This document shows, piece by piece, positions 8,414 through 17,768 of a stretch of 64,000 nucleotides of DNA. This DNA is from Undibacterium sp. 5I1 (GTDB taxonomy: Bacteria; Pseudomonadota; Gammaproteobacteria; Burkholderiales; Burkholderiaceae_D): positions 2,232,001 to 2,296,000 of the forward strand of contig NZ_JAVIWI010000001.1 of assembly GCF_034314085.1 (NCBI RefSeq), written 5' to 3'. Numbering within the stretch: the first letter of the stretch is position 1; each line of letters begins with the position of its first letter. The notes beneath the pieces are model-generated. The model was not told the DNA's origin. It did not search any database and saw only the letters and a list, made by a program, of their open reading frames with translations. Position numbers and translations under genes: made by a program.

Positions 8414-8498
8414 ACTTAACGCTAGGTTAACCGGCGCCCATAAGGCGTATCCGAAGCGATGCGGAGTATGGGCGTCTGCTTTGAACCTAATGTTAGGC
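8414..8498 (-). other. attC recombination site (second in array), well conserved
   Basis: On the minus strand GCCTAAC (8492-8498) fits RYYYAAC and GTTAAGT (8414-8420) fits GTTRRRY. Inside them TTAGGTTCAA pairs with the complement in GGTTAACCTA, forming the L''/L' arms. The 50-base centre folds on itself (GGCGCCCATA with TATGGGCGTC). Total 85 bases. All elements expected for a folded single-stranded integron attC are present. Confidence 0.82.
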
Positions 8499-8573
8499 TG
8501 GCGTGAGGACACGGTTTGTACTTGCATTTTGAGCCATTGCTGACGGAGAAGCATGAAGTTGTGAAAGCGGACT

Positions 8574-8870
8574 TCATAGGTTGGCCATGACAGCCGCAGC
8601 CTTGGTGAGCCACCAAAGAAATGCGATAGAGGCAATTGCATTTACAAAGCTCAACCAGAGAGGCCTTACGCAAAGAGTGAACTTCTGACGCTCAGAAATT
8701 GCAGTGACTATGAGGCTGATGATTGAATACCCACCAGTGCATATGGCGACGAAGCTGACGAGCACTGCCAGACTAAGAATTAAGACTGCAAGCGCCTCGC
8801 TGCCCACCGTAAAAGCGACAGCCATTGACGCGAGTAGTGACAGCAGAGCGAGCGCGATGAATCGATGCAT
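8574..8870 (-). CDS. Small membrane protein in a cassette, unknown function
   Basis: 98 residues with three strongly hydrophobic stretches (about 5-28, 30-58 and 75-95) and a short charged loop around SERQKFTLCVRP. I do not recognise the family. The ATG is only four bases beyond the GTTAGGC core of the preceding attC, the canonical start of a mobile cassette. About 75 bases separate its stop from the next attC. The gene is intact. Confidence 0.65.
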   Translation of the reverse strand: MHRFIALALLSLLASMAVAFTVGSEALAVLILSLAVLVSFVAICTGGYSIISLIVTAISERQKFTLCVRPLWLSFVNAIASIAFLWWLTKAAAVMANL

Positions 8871-8874
8871 GTTT

Positions 8875-8929
8875 GCCTAACGACTAAGTTAACCCACACG
8901 CAGCGTGGGCATCGAGCGACAAGTTAGAC
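8875..8929 (-). other. attC recombination site (first in array)
   Basis: On the minus strand GTCTAAC (8923-8929) and GTTAGGC (8875-8881) match both core consensus sequences. They flank a 41-base centre with a CCCAC/GTGGG hairpin. The next gene starts four bases after the core. This is a typical short attC of about 55 bases. Confidence 0.75.
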
Positions 8930-9037
8930 CGAAAAGCATGCTCTTCATCGGGTCTGTCACGGTTCTTCAAAAAGATGCCCATTCACTATTCCCTGCAACA
9001 TGAAATCACTTGCGACGTTCTGTAATACATTAATAAA

Positions 9038-9550
9038 TTACTCCAGCAAGGAAAGCGGGATAATTCGATTATCATAATTATAGCGAAGTATCGTAGTCGC
9101 TACATCTTGCGATTGCTCTCGATGAGTACGTGTAATATCAATGTCTGAAAACCCTCCAAAGGAGCCCAGCACCCATTCATACTCGTTTTCTTAATCATAC
9201 TCACCGTCGACAAGCCCAATCATCTCTGCTAGCTGCTCCAATGGCAACGCAGTATGAAAGCTCAACGACAGGTAGGCTATATTCTCGTCTGTATGCATCG
9301 ATTCGTAAGATGTCAAACTTCAAATAGAGTGAAAAAACTCCGCATAACCTGGCGGCTTGTCCGGGCATCCTTGCAAGCCAACCCGTCCGTAACTCCTGCT
9401 CTGTAACGCTTTCCGCTATATGCGGTACAGCACTAAATAACCAGGAAAGGCCGACAGCTTCCATGGATACCGATCGTCTCACTTCCGAACCAGTTCCAAA
9501 CAACCAAAGTAGCTTATCTATCTTAAAAATTGTATTCGTGATAAGCGAGA
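9038..9550 (-). pseudogene. Decayed gene of unknown function at the head of the cassette array
   Basis: Coding character shifts between frames. From about 9550 the strand reads through KLLWLFGTGSEVRRSVSMEA to FDILRI. The sense then continues in a second frame as MHTDENIAYLSLSFHTALP from 9298, meets an in-frame TAA after GLVDGEYD, and continues as ENEYEWVLGSFGGF to a TAA at 9038. One frameshift plus one nonsense codon is the simplest reading, and no proper start is left. The tail lies 108 bases before the first attC, so it may be the body of the first cassette. The family is unidentified; a small immunity-like protein is a guess only. Confidence 0.5.
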
Positions 9551-9878
9551 TAGTTTATGCACCGAGGAAGCTTATGTCTACTGGATTTAATCGTATGTCA
9601 GCTTTCGCCCCTATGCGGACGCTTAAGAAAATCATTTGACCAGCTCCTAAGGGCACAACCGCGACATTCACGATCTGATGCATCCTGTCAGATCGAGTGA
9701 CAACTTGTACAGATCAGCGCTGTAACACAGCGGGGGGCGGTTTTGCATAAGTCCTGAAATTACTTTGATTTGCGACGGTATCAGCGTATCAGCTTGCTGC
9801 TATTCCGTTTCGTCCGCTACACTGAATCATCCTCCTAAATATCTCAGGGACTTGCTCACATCTGCATCGATTGCCGCT
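9551..9878. other. Intergenic region with a repeat fragment
   Basis: No gene is recognisable here. GGTTTTGCATAAGTCCTG at 9742-9759 resembles the right end of the MITE-like elements at 13.2 and 20.7 kb, without a matching left end. No integron integrase or attI is visible, although this is where one would lie for the cassettes to the left. Confidence 0.45.
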
Positions 9879-10613
9879 ATGCCACTTAGTTATCTTGCTC
9901 AACTGACCTCACCTCAACGCACGGCGCAAACCAATTTGCATCTGGGTGTTGCTTTAGCCTGTAATGCTGGCGCGCTTAATGCCGGTGGATTTTTGGCGGT
10001 GGGGCAATACACCTCGCACATGACGGGGATCGTCTCCTCAGCTGCAGATGACATTATTTTAGGCCGGCTGATACCCGCATTTGCGGCATTGCTGATGCTT
10101 GCTGCGTTTATCTCAGGATCGGCCAGCACCGCGATTATCGTCAACTATGCCAAACGCAATACGCCGGACTATATCTACACACCGGTATTACTTTTAGAAG
10201 CTAGTTTGCTTTTACTATTTGGTCTAGTCGGTACGACATTGCGCCAGCATGAAGTGATCACGGTATCGTTCACCGCGGTATTGTTGTGCTATGTGATGGG
10301 ATTACAAAATGCGCTGATTACTAAAATTTCTAACGCAGAAATCCGTACCACGCATGTCACGGGTTTAGTCACAGATATAGGGATTGAATTGGGTAAATTA
10401 ATTTACTGGAACCGTAACAAAACCATCCCCAGTCAATCGGAAGTCGTCGCCAATCGCACTAAATTAAAAATACAATCAATGCTGATCTCGGCATTTTTTA
10501 TTGGAGGCTTAGTCGGCGCAGCAGGATTCAAATATCTGGGATTTATTTCTACTTTGCCGCTGGCGATTGCGCTGGTGACTTTATCTTTGGCGCCACGATT
10601 TAAATCCTCATAA
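9879..10613 (+). CDS. DUF1275 (YoaK-like) membrane protein
   Basis: From the ATG at 9879 the product has 244 residues with about six hydrophobic segments. LACNAGALNAGGFLAVGQYTSHMTG near the N-terminus and TTHVTGLVTDIGIELGKLI near residue 165 are the two signature stretches of DUF1275. These are inner-membrane proteins of unknown function, suggested to be transporters. The frame is open back to 9765, but those 38 residues lack similarity to the family, so the later ATG is chosen. A bidirectional terminator follows. Confidence 0.82.
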   Translation: MPLSYLAQLTSPQRTAQTNLHLGVALACNAGALNAGGFLAVGQYTSHMTGIVSSAADDIILGRLIPAFAALLMLAAFISGSASTAIIVNYAKRNTPDYIYTPVLLLEASLLLLFGLVGTTLRQHEVITVSFTAVLLCYVMGLQNALITKISNAEIRTTHVTGLVTDIGIELGKLIYWNRNKTIPSQSEVVANRTKLKIQSMLISAFFIGGLVGAAGFKYLGFISTLPLAIALVTLSLAPRFKSS

Positions 10614-10614
10614 A

Positions 10615-10646
10615 AAAACCGCCAGTAATTTCTCACTAGCGGTTTT
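10615..10646. terminator. Bidirectional terminator between DUF1275 gene and prfC
   Basis: AAAACCGC (10615-10622) pairs with GCGGTTTT (10639-10646), with A- and T-rich flanks, between two convergent genes. Confidence 0.75.
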
Positions 10647-10666
10647 GTTTGATTTTTCCTCGGATT

Positions 10667-12346
10667 TTAATCCAGCTTAGCGGCGTGCTCACGGGTCGCA
10701 TGGAACACCACACCAGGCCAACGTTCTTGTGTCAACTTTAAATTGACACCGGAGGTCGCCAGATAAGCCATATTGCCAGCAGCATCAAAAGCGATATTAC
10801 CGCCAGCGCTGGAGCGTTCAAAATCAGCCAGCATTTTTTTATCGTCGCAAGTAATCCACCGGGCGCTGCTGATGCTGGTACCTTCAAACACAGCATCGAC
10901 ACCATATTCATTTTTAAGCCTGCTTGCTACCACTTCAAACTGCAATACTCCAACCGCGCCCAATACCAAATCGCTGCTGACCACGGGCTTAAATACTTGT
11001 ACCGCGCCCTCCTCACCCAGCTGCTGTAAACCCTTTTGCAATTGCTTGATTTTCAGTGGATTCAGAATCCGTGCTGTGCGAAAAAAATCAGGTGCAAAGT
11101 AAGGAATCCCTGTGAACTGCAATAATTCGCCCTCAGAGAAACTATCGCCAATTTGCATATTGCCGTGATTCGGCAAACCGATAATATCGCCTGCATACGC
11201 TTCTTCCACCTGCTCGCGGGAAGACGCCATAAAGGTTACGACAGAAGATACTTTGATCTCGCGGTTCAAGCGTAAATGCTTGAGTTTCATGCCGCGCTCA
11301 AAACGCCCAGAACAAACCCGTAAGAAGGCGATACGGTCACGGTGAGCGGGATCCATATTCGCTTGAATTTTAAAAATAAATCCAGTGAACGGCACCTCTT
11401 TTGGTGCTACCGAACGCACGCTGGCATCACGCTCACGCGGTGCCGGCGCCCAATCCAGCAAGGCATTGAGAATCTCGCGCACGCCAAAGTTATTGATTGC
11501 AGAACCAAAGAAGACAGGCGTCTGAACACCTGCCAAAAAATCATCCAGACTAAACGGATGGGAGGCGCCGTGCACCAGTTCCACTTCCATTTTTAACTGT
11601 TCAATTTCTAGCGGGAACATTTCTGCCAGACGAGGATTGTTGATTCCGCTGACGACTTCAAATTCTTGATCAGCACGCTCGCTACCTGGTGTGAAGAGCA
11701 AAATTTCATCGCGCAGAATATGGTACACACCGCGGAAGGTTTTACCCATTCCGATCGGCCATGTCACTGGTGCACACTTAATTTTTAATACTGATTCCAA
11801 CTCATCGAGCAATTCCAGAGGATCGCGGGTTTCACGATCCATCTTGTTGACAAAGGTGATGATCGGCGTATTGCGCATGCGGCATACATTTAGCAGCTTG
11901 AGGGTTTGCTCCTCCACACCCTTAGCAGCGTCAATCACCATCAAGGCAGAATCAACTGCCGTTAATACACGATAAGTATCTTCAGAAAAATCCTGGTGGC
12001 CTGGTGTGTCTAGCAAATTGACGACGTGATCACGATATTCAAACTGCATCACGGAGGATGCGACAGAAATGCCGCGCTGCTTTTCAATCTCCATCCAGTC
12101 CGAGGTGGCATGGCGACCGCTCTTACGCGCTTTGACCGTACCCGCTAACTGAATCGCACCGGAAAACATCAAAAGTTTTTCGGTCAGCGTGGTTTTACCC
12201 GCGTCTGGGTGAGAAATAATGCCAAAAGTACGGCGACGCTCAACCTCGCGGTTAATCAAATCACTGGAAACGGTGACAGAGGGCTGAATTGCTTCAGAAT
12301 CGGCGGGAGAATTGAGGTCAGACACGGTATTGGCCAAATTAAACAA
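10667..12346 (-). CDS. prfC: Peptide chain release factor 3
   Basis: A 559-residue translational GTPase. The P-loop [15 protein letters not shown] lies about 45 residues in, followed by the [14 protein letters not shown] switch I region, [14 protein letters not shown] (G3) and TFVNKMDRE (G4). These variants are those of RF3 rather than EF-G. RF3 recycles RF1/RF2 from the ribosome after peptide release. The N-terminus is about 30 residues longer than E. coli RF3 (529 residues), with a polar extension. A later initiation, such as the GTG nine codons in, is possible. It is monocistronic and convergent with the DUF1275 gene. Confidence 0.96.
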   Translation of the reverse strand: MFNLANTVSDLNSPADSEAIQPSVTVSSDLINREVERRRTFGIISHPDAGKTTLTEKLLMFSGAIQLAGTVKARKSGRHATSDWMEIEKQRGISVASSVMQFEYRDHVVNLLDTPGHQDFSEDTYRVLTAVDSALMVIDAAKGVEEQTLKLLNVCRMRNTPIITFVNKMDRETRDPLELLDELESVLKIKCAPVTWPIGMGKTFRGVYHILRDEILLFTPGSERADQEFEVVSGINNPRLAEMFPLEIEQLKMEVELVHGASHPFSLDDFLAGVQTPVFFGSAINNFGVREILNALLDWAPAPRERDASVRSVAPKEVPFTGFIFKIQANMDPAHRDRIAFLRVCSGRFERGMKLKHLRLNREIKVSSVVTFMASSREQVEEAYAGDIIGLPNHGNMQIGDSFSEGELLQFTGIPYFAPDFFRTARILNPLKIKQLQKGLQQLGEEGAVQVFKPVVSSDLVLGAVGVLQFEVVASRLKNEYGVDAVFEGTSISSARWITCDDKKMLADFERSSAGGNIAFDAAGNMAYLATSGVNLKLTQERWPGVVFHATREHAAKLD

Positions 12347-12524
12347 AAGCTTACAAGTTTAACGGTGTTTGGGGTTTGTGTCGAATTGTGGATAAGACAC
12401 GCCATAGTTTTTTATCTCGCCAGTTTATTTACGCTCAATAAAATATACGCCGTTTGATTGTGCTGATAAGTTGTGCTGACAGTTATTGAAAATGAGCTAT
12501 TTGGCATTAATAAAGCAGCAGGAC

Positions 12525-12950
12525 TTAATCAAGAAGATGTGCTTTTGTCACATCCGCGCATTGCTGAATAACCCAATTTTTGGCATCTTCGTAGTTTTCA
12601 AAAAACTGGATCGGGCAAACGCCTTTATAGAATTTTTCATAAACTGGTTCGATAAAGTTACGTCCTTCAACATCTTGTTTTGCCACAAATGCGCTGCAAA
12701 CCAAATGACGCTTATCTACTGCAATTTGTGCTCTGTAAGCTAATGTTTCCAAGGCTTCGCGAGAACACAGCAAAGAATCATGCATGATCCCTACCGTGCC
12801 CCATAGTCCTTTTGCAGAAAGTTCTTCAATATGCGGCATCATCGCGTTAAACCACGCGTCCAGTAGTTCAATATTCCATTGCCCACGCACTTCTGACACC
12901 AATACCTGGCCATCAATATAAGTAGTAAAGTTTCCGTGTGGTCGCATACA
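12525..12950 (-). CDS. Conserved hypothetical protein, small alpha/beta fold (STAS/SpoIIAA-like?)
   Basis: From ATG 12950 the product has 141 residues. HGNFTTYIDGQVLVSEVRGQ is followed by WNIELLDAWFNAMMPHIEE, then LWGTVGIMHDSLLCSREALE, an alternation of strands and helices reminiscent of SpoIIAA/STAS-like domains. That assignment is weak. The frame stays open to 13076, but the extra 42 residues are compositionally odd (Cys- and Asn-rich) and no ribosome binding site is obvious for either start. No operon partner. Confidence 0.65.
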   Translation of the reverse strand, partial: CMRPHGNFTTYIDGQVLVSEVRGQWNIELLDAWFNAMMPHIEELSAKGLWGTVGIMHDSLLCSREALETLAYRAQIAVDKRHLVCSAFVAKQDVEGRNFIEPVYEKFYKGVCPIQFFENYEDAKNWVIQQCADVTKAHLLD

Positions 12951-13160
12951 TTCTTTTGGAAAATAGAACAATAAAATTGCAGCAATACCGATATTATTTT
13001 TCAGATTATTGGTAGCGCAATTGAGACAGGGCGATTCTGATATTAATTGGAAGTATTTATTATATTCTTCCATCACGAACTCTACTCTCGTTCAAATGAG
13101 AATAATGTCAATGATGGTTAAAAGTTTGGTGTAAATCATCATTCAGGAAATAGTATGGAA

Positions 13161-13261
13161 TAGGACTTACGCGAAACCGCTCCAGCTGCGTTTTAGCCCC
13201 TAGCTGCACTAAAGTACTATCTTCGTCGCTAGGCCTTGACGGGACAATTTTGCGTAAGTCC
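13161..13261. mobile_element. MITE-like element, copy 1 (GGACTTACGC ends)
   Basis: TAGGACTTACGCGAAA at the left is matched at the right by the complement of TAGGACTTACGCAAAA, one mismatch in sixteen. The 101-base element is non-coding and flanked by a direct repeat TATGGAA (13154-13160 and 13262-13268), consistent with a target duplication. The interior is similar to the copy at 20.65 kb (shared CCTAGC, TCGTCGCTA and CGGG-CA blocks). Confidence 0.7.
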
Positions 13262-13268
13262 TATGGAA

Positions 13269-13556
13269 ATCCGATGTTGTGATTTAAAAAATGAACAATA
13301 AGTTTGGAAGTTAAGAGTTGTCTACGAAATTAGGGGAAGTCCAGACAACACCTTCAGCGATGCATTAGGTTTTGCATGGATTTGTAACGATGTAGTGGAA
13401 TTCTCGGTTTAACGACGGTCTATGCAAAAAAATGGTTTAATCTTTCCCGCAGAAAAGAAGTTGCGATAATAGCTTTGACTAGAATTAAACCATGTCTTTA
13501 CTGAAACTCATTAATTACCCTCTTAATCAAAATTATTTGGATACCTCGGACATCGT
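13269..13556. other. Upstream region of the S1/P1 nuclease gene
   Basis: AT-rich, no gene recognisable. Presumably carries the nuclease promoter. Confidence 0.35.
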
Positions 13557-14618
13557 ATGCCTACACGCCTTAATAACTCTATGCAGAACCGCAGTAATAA
13601 ACGAATAAATTCAAAGATAATGGCTGGCATGCTAGCTAGCCTGGTTTATTTACCTCAACTGGCTTTTGCCTGGGGCGCTGACGGGCACCAAACAGTAGGC
13701 GCGATTGCCGATGCGATGCTGGTCGGGACTAAGGCGGGTGAAAAAGTTAAATCCATTTTGGGCAATCGCAGTCTGGAGCTAGTATCCGTATGGGCTGATT
13801 GTGCAAAAGGTATCAGCCCTGAAAAAGACTACGCTTACACCGTGCCAGGACGCTATCCAGAATGTCAGCCATTTGAAAATCCGGAAGACATCAAGGCACT
13901 GGCTGATTTTGTCCGTCGCAATCAAAGCAACTGTAACCCGGCCGCGGATGAAGAAAGCTGTCACAAACAATATCACTACTCCGATGTGAGCTTGCAGCAC
14001 GACCACTACAAAACAGGTTACACAGGAACCAGCGATCATGATGTAGTGCACGCGATTCAGGCAAGTATCGATGTGCTGAGCGGCAAACCGGCACCAGCAC
14101 CATTTAGCATTAAAGATCCGCGCGAAGCCTTAGAGTTGCTGACACATTATGTTGGCGATATCCACCAGCCTTTGCATGTAGGTTCGATTTATCTTGATGC
14201 AGACGGTAAAATCATTAATCCCGACGACACGCAATATGACAAAACATCTAATACCATTGGCGGCAATGCCTTAAATTGCCCTTGTGGTAATTTACATTCG
14301 CTGTGGGACGATGTGCCGCTAAATTTTAAGCGCGGCAGGATGAACGAATCATTGGCGAAAAAAGCGAAAACTGTTGCCGTAGATGCAGCGCCAATACAAG
14401 AATGGCCAGTGCTGTGGGCAGACGAATCGATCCGCAACGCCCGTCTGGTTTTTGGCGGCGCGCAATTTAGTCAGCGTACACCCAACGTCAAAGGAAATAA
14501 TTGGTCTATCGCCTTACCGTTAGCGTATGAAAAAACCATGTATAACGTCAAAGAAGATGCGTTGACGAAAGCTGGCGCTCATCTGGCGCAAGTATTACAA
14601 GCCATCTGGCCAGAATAA
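13557..14618 (+). CDS. Secreted S1/P1-type nuclease
   Basis: 353 residues. The signal peptide is about residues 20-39, ending in PQLAFA, and the mature chain begins with Trp (WGADGHQTVGAIAD). In this family the N-terminal Trp itself coordinates zinc. Further trinuclear zinc ligands are recognisable in LVSVWADCAK, YHYSDV, HYVGDIHQPLHVG and NLHSLWDDV. It should degrade single-stranded DNA and RNA and remove 3' phosphates, outside the cytoplasm. The N-terminus has several possible starts (13557, 13581, 13620); all keep the signal peptide hydrophobic core. It stands alone upstream of sppA. Confidence 0.92.
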   Translation: MPTRLNNSMQNRSNKRINSKIMAGMLASLVYLPQLAFAWGADGHQTVGAIADAMLVGTKAGEKVKSILGNRSLELVSVWADCAKGISPEKDYAYTVPGRYPECQPFENPEDIKALADFVRRNQSNCNPAADEESCHKQYHYSDVSLQHDHYKTGYTGTSDHDVVHAIQASIDVLSGKPAPAPFSIKDPREALELLTHYVGDIHQPLHVGSIYLDADGKIINPDDTQYDKTSNTIGGNALNCPCGNLHSLWDDVPLNFKRGRMNESLAKKAKTVAVDAAPIQEWPVLWADESIRNARLVFGGAQFSQRTPNVKGNNWSIALPLAYEKTMYNVKEDALTKAGAHLAQVLQAIWPE

Positions 14619-14782
14619 TTTTCATCTGAATCACAATACGGCGCTTTTTAGCTCTATGCTATAGCGCCTTTAGTTTCAACAGCAATCGCCAGTTATCGTC
14701 AATTGTCATCAGCAGTCCCCAATAGTTCTCGTCCGGCATTTACTTTGATTTTTTCTATACTTTCCTACTTTCAGGAGCACGC

Positions 14783-16651
14783 ATGTCTTTCACCCCAATC
14801 CGCTGGATAAAAAACAGCATTGTTTTTGTCTGGAATGCTCTGGATTTTGGCCGCCGCCTTATTCTTAATTTAATCTTGCTGACTCTGATTATCGTGATTG
14901 CCATTGGTATTTTCTCTGGCCCAGGAAAAAAATTGGATGATAAAACTGCGCTGATGCTGACGTTAAAAGGCAGCCTGGTTGAACAAAACGCCGGTAGCGC
15001 ACGCGATACTTTGCTGGCAGAAGCCCAAGGTACGGCACAAAAAACGATGCAGCTACGAGATATTTTGGCGGTGCTGGACAGCGCATCCAAAGACCCAAAG
15101 ATTACTAGTTTGGTCCTCATGACAGATGAGATGCAAGGCGCAGGTTTGCCGATGTTGCGCGAAGTCGCTGCGGCGATTGATCGCTTTAAAGCTAGCGGCA
15201 AAACCGTAGTGGCTTGGGGCTCCAGTTTTGATCAGCGCCAATATTTTTTAGCCTCGCATGCGACTGAAGTGTATATGCACCCAATGGGTAATGTGATGCT
15301 GACTGGCTTTGGTCGCTATCGCAATTACTACCGCGATGCGCTCGACAAACTCGGCATCACAGTCAACTTGATTAAGGTCGGTACTTATAAGAGTTTTGCC
15401 GAGCCTTATATCGCCAACGAACCGTCGGCCGCAGCAACTGAAGCTGAAAGTTATTTGTATAACGCGATGTGGGCAAGTTATACCGGCGATGTAGAAAAAG
15501 CCCGTAAATTACCCGCTGGTAGCATCATGCAAGGCATCAATCAATTACCCGATTTGCTAAAAGCGACTAACGGTGACGCAGCAAAAATGGCGGTCAATGC
15601 CAAGCTGTTGGATGGTCTGAAAACCCGTGATGAAATTCGCCAGTTAATGATTTCCAAAGGTGCTCGCGATGATCAGAACAAGAGTTTTAAGCAAGTAGCA
15701 TTTGACGATTATCTGGCCTCACTAAGACCAAAAATTCTGGGCGATGCCATCGGTGTTGTCATCGCTTCTGGCGAGATCAGCGAAGGGATGGCGCCACCGG
15801 GAGCGATTGGCGGCCTCTCTACTGCCAACCTGATCCGCAAAGCGCGCGAGGATGACCAGATCAAAGCAATCGTTCTGCGTGTTGATTCCCCTGGCGGCAG
15901 CGCCTTTGGTTCGGAACTAATCCGTCGCGAACTGGAGTTGACCCGTAGTGCAGGCAAACCGGTAGTCGTCTCTATGGGTAACGTAGCAGCATCTGGCGGC
16001 TATTGGATATCGATGGCATCTGACGAAGTGATCGCCGACGCGACCACAGTCACTGGATCAATCGGTGTATTCGCTATCTTGCCAACTGCTGACAAAGCCT
16101 TGGATAAAATCGGCGTACATACTGGTGGCACAACCACAACCTGGCTGGCGGACGGCTTCAATCCGCTACGTCCGCTGGACCCTAAATTTGGTGAAGTGAT
16201 ACAAGCCAGCATCAACCACATCTATGATGATTTCACTACCAAAGCAGCCAAGGCGCGCAAAACTACGCCAGAGAAAATTGATGCAGTAGCACAAGGGCGT
16301 GTCTGGACAGGTCAGCAAGCCAAAGATCGCGGTTTGGTCGACACGGTTGGCACCTATGGCGATGCTCTGGCATCGGCAGCCAAGCGCGCTAAACTCGGTG
16401 CGGATTACCGCACTGTGTATATTGAGCGCGAGCCATCCAAATTTGATCGCGTCTTCAGTATGTTTGGTACATCCGTCGCAAAAGCATTTGCTACCGTATT
16501 AAACGACCAATTCAAAATGGCGATTGTCCCGACTGGCTTACCACCAGAATCCGCCATGCAGATGGCAAAAGAATTGAGCTGGTTATCTGACATCAATAAA
16601 GGTAACAAAGGCTATGCGGCGATGACACATTGTCTGTGCAGCGTCCCTTAA
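14783..16651 (+). CDS. sppA: Signal peptide peptidase SppA, 67K type
   Basis: 622 residues, the length of the duplicated (67K) form. One N-terminal membrane anchor (about residues 24-47) is followed by two tandem peptidase_S49 domains. The catalytic Lys is in KVGTYKSFAEPYIANEPS of the first domain. The nucleophile Ser is in MGNVAASGGYWISMASDEV of the second, preceded by LRVDSPGGSAFG. It is a membrane-bound serine/lysine protease that digests cleaved signal peptides in the periplasm. CAGGAGCACGC is a strong ribosome binding site. A rho-independent terminator follows at 16742. Confidence 0.95.
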   Translation: MSFTPIRWIKNSIVFVWNALDFGRRLILNLILLTLIIVIAIGIFSGPGKKLDDKTALMLTLKGSLVEQNAGSARDTLLAEAQGTAQKTMQLRDILAVLDSASKDPKITSLVLMTDEMQGAGLPMLREVAAAIDRFKASGKTVVAWGSSFDQRQYFLASHATEVYMHPMGNVMLTGFGRYRNYYRDALDKLGITVNLIKVGTYKSFAEPYIANEPSAAATEAESYLYNAMWASYTGDVEKARKLPAGSIMQGINQLPDLLKATNGDAAKMAVNAKLLDGLKTRDEIRQLMISKGARDDQNKSFKQVAFDDYLASLRPKILGDAIGVVIASGEISEGMAPPGAIGGLSTANLIRKAREDDQIKAIVLRVDSPGGSAFGSELIRRELELTRSAGKPVVVSMGNVAASGGYWISMASDEVIADATTVTGSIGVFAILPTADKALDKIGVHTGGTTTTWLADGFNPLRPLDPKFGEVIQASINHIYDDFTTKAAKARKTTPEKIDAVAQGRVWTGQQAKDRGLVDTVGTYGDALASAAKRAKLGADYRTVYIEREPSKFDRVFSMFGTSVAKAFATVLNDQFKMAIVPTGLPPESAMQMAKELSWLSDINKGNKGYAAMTHCLCSVP

Positions 16652-16741
16652 TAACCGGATGTAGCACGATGATCTGGCTCGATTTGATTCTGTCTGACTT
16701 GATTTGATGTAGCTCTGCCAGAACGAGTAAGGGTAAAAACT

Positions 16742-16777
16742 AAAAAGGGTAAGCAATAAGATGCTTGCCCTTTTTTT
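16742..16777 (+). terminator. Rho-independent terminator after sppA
   Basis: A 14-base stem, AAAAAGGGTAAGCA with TGCTTGCCCTTTTT (one G-U pair), followed by a T-run. Confidence 0.8.
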
Positions 16778-16923
16778 CGTCCAAAATCTAAGTGCCGAAT
16801 TTCTATCGGCAAAGTTTAAGTGGGAATACGTTTGGTGACTCGGATAGAAATTCTGGGATAATGCATGGTCTTCACTAAGATACTTCATTTCTTATCCTGT
16901 CTTCTTACTCAAGCATCCACACT

Positions 16924-17442
16924 ATGTTCACACCACCTAGCGCCAGCACCAAGCCCGATTACCAATTACTTGTTCGCCAAGTGATCAGCATTTTGGAAGG
17001 CGAAACCGATCTCACCGCCAACGCGGCACAATTTTCTGCACTGGTTTATGACACCATCGCTGATTTAAATTGGGCAGGTTTTTATCTGGTAAAGCCGGCC
17101 AAAGCATCGGCGCCTAGTGCCAATACAAACAAGCAAGAATTATTGGTCGGCCCTTTCCAAGGCAAAGTTGCTTGCGCCCGGATCGCATTTGGCAAAGGTG
17201 TTTGCGGTACATCAGCAGCAGAACGCAAAACAATACTGGTACCCGACGTGCATGCGTTCCCTGGCCATATCGCCTGTGACTCGGCATCGAATTCGGAGAT
17301 CGTTATTCCCGTGATCAAGAACGGTGAATTGTTTGGCGTGTTCGACATCGACAGCCCAAGTCTGAACCGGTTTAGCGCAGAAGATCAGCAAGGATTAGAG
17401 GCGATGGTTGCGGCGTTTGTCGATGCGACGGATTTTAGCTAA
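16924..17442 (+). CDS. msrC: Free methionine (R)-sulfoxide reductase, GAF type
   Basis: 172 residues forming a single GAF domain. The conserved cysteines of fRMsr are present: ACARIAFGKGVCGTSAAER (two Cys) and the Cys in FPGHIACDSASNSEIV. VFDIDSPSLNRFSAEDQQGLE is the typical C-terminal stretch. It reduces free L-methionine-(R)-sulfoxide in the cytosol using thioredoxin, an oxidative-damage repair function. A large hairpin terminator follows at 17471. Confidence 0.92.
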   Translation: MFTPPSASTKPDYQLLVRQVISILEGETDLTANAAQFSALVYDTIADLNWAGFYLVKPAKASAPSANTNKQELLVGPFQGKVACARIAFGKGVCGTSAAERKTILVPDVHAFPGHIACDSASNSEIVIPVIKNGELFGVFDIDSPSLNRFSAEDQQGLEAMVAAFVDATDFS

Positions 17443-17470
17443 GGCTGAAATAGCTGTCTGTATAAAATCT

Positions 17471-17517
17471 AAACCCAGATTTTCCATTGGGATTTGAGCT
17501 AATGGAAATCTGGGTTT
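17471..17517 (+). terminator. Terminator after msrC
   Basis: AAACCCAGATTTTCCATT pairs with AATGGAAATCTGGGTTT (one bulged base), an 11-base loop, then TTATTTG. A long and strong hairpin. Confidence 0.75.
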
Positions 17518-17578
17518 ATTTGTCTGGAACTATCTGAACTGTTCTACGCTATTTCAATGTATCTCAAAATAGAAAAAC

Positions 17579-17670
17579 AATATACTGGGTATATGTATCA
17601 TAATTAGATGTCGTATTATCCAATTATTATTTGGACGACTCATAAAAATTAGCGCATACTCCCCATAATT
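17579..17670. repeat. Dispersed ATACTCCCC element, copy B (degenerate)
   Basis: AATATACTGGGTAT at the left and CATACTCCCCATAATT at the right, with TTATCCAATTATTATTTGGAC in the centre, which parallels the TTGTCCA core of the other copies. It lies between convergent msrC and the acyl-CoA ligase gene. Confidence 0.55.
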
Positions 17671-17768
17671 CACCTCATAAGCACCCAGATCAAGCTTGCA
17701 GAGTGTTTTGAAATTCGGCTTTAAAATTCAACTTTAAAACTGTCATCTCAAAACATCAAAATTCAATC

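Noticed and set aside
9201..9503. 100-codon minus-strand open frame read as a complete gene
   Set aside because: It starts at TTG, and the sense continues in another frame with a further stop; better read as part of a decayed gene.
9551..9878. Integron integrase or attI beside the cassette array
   Set aside because: No open frame with integrase motifs is present on either strand between the array and the DUF1275 gene.
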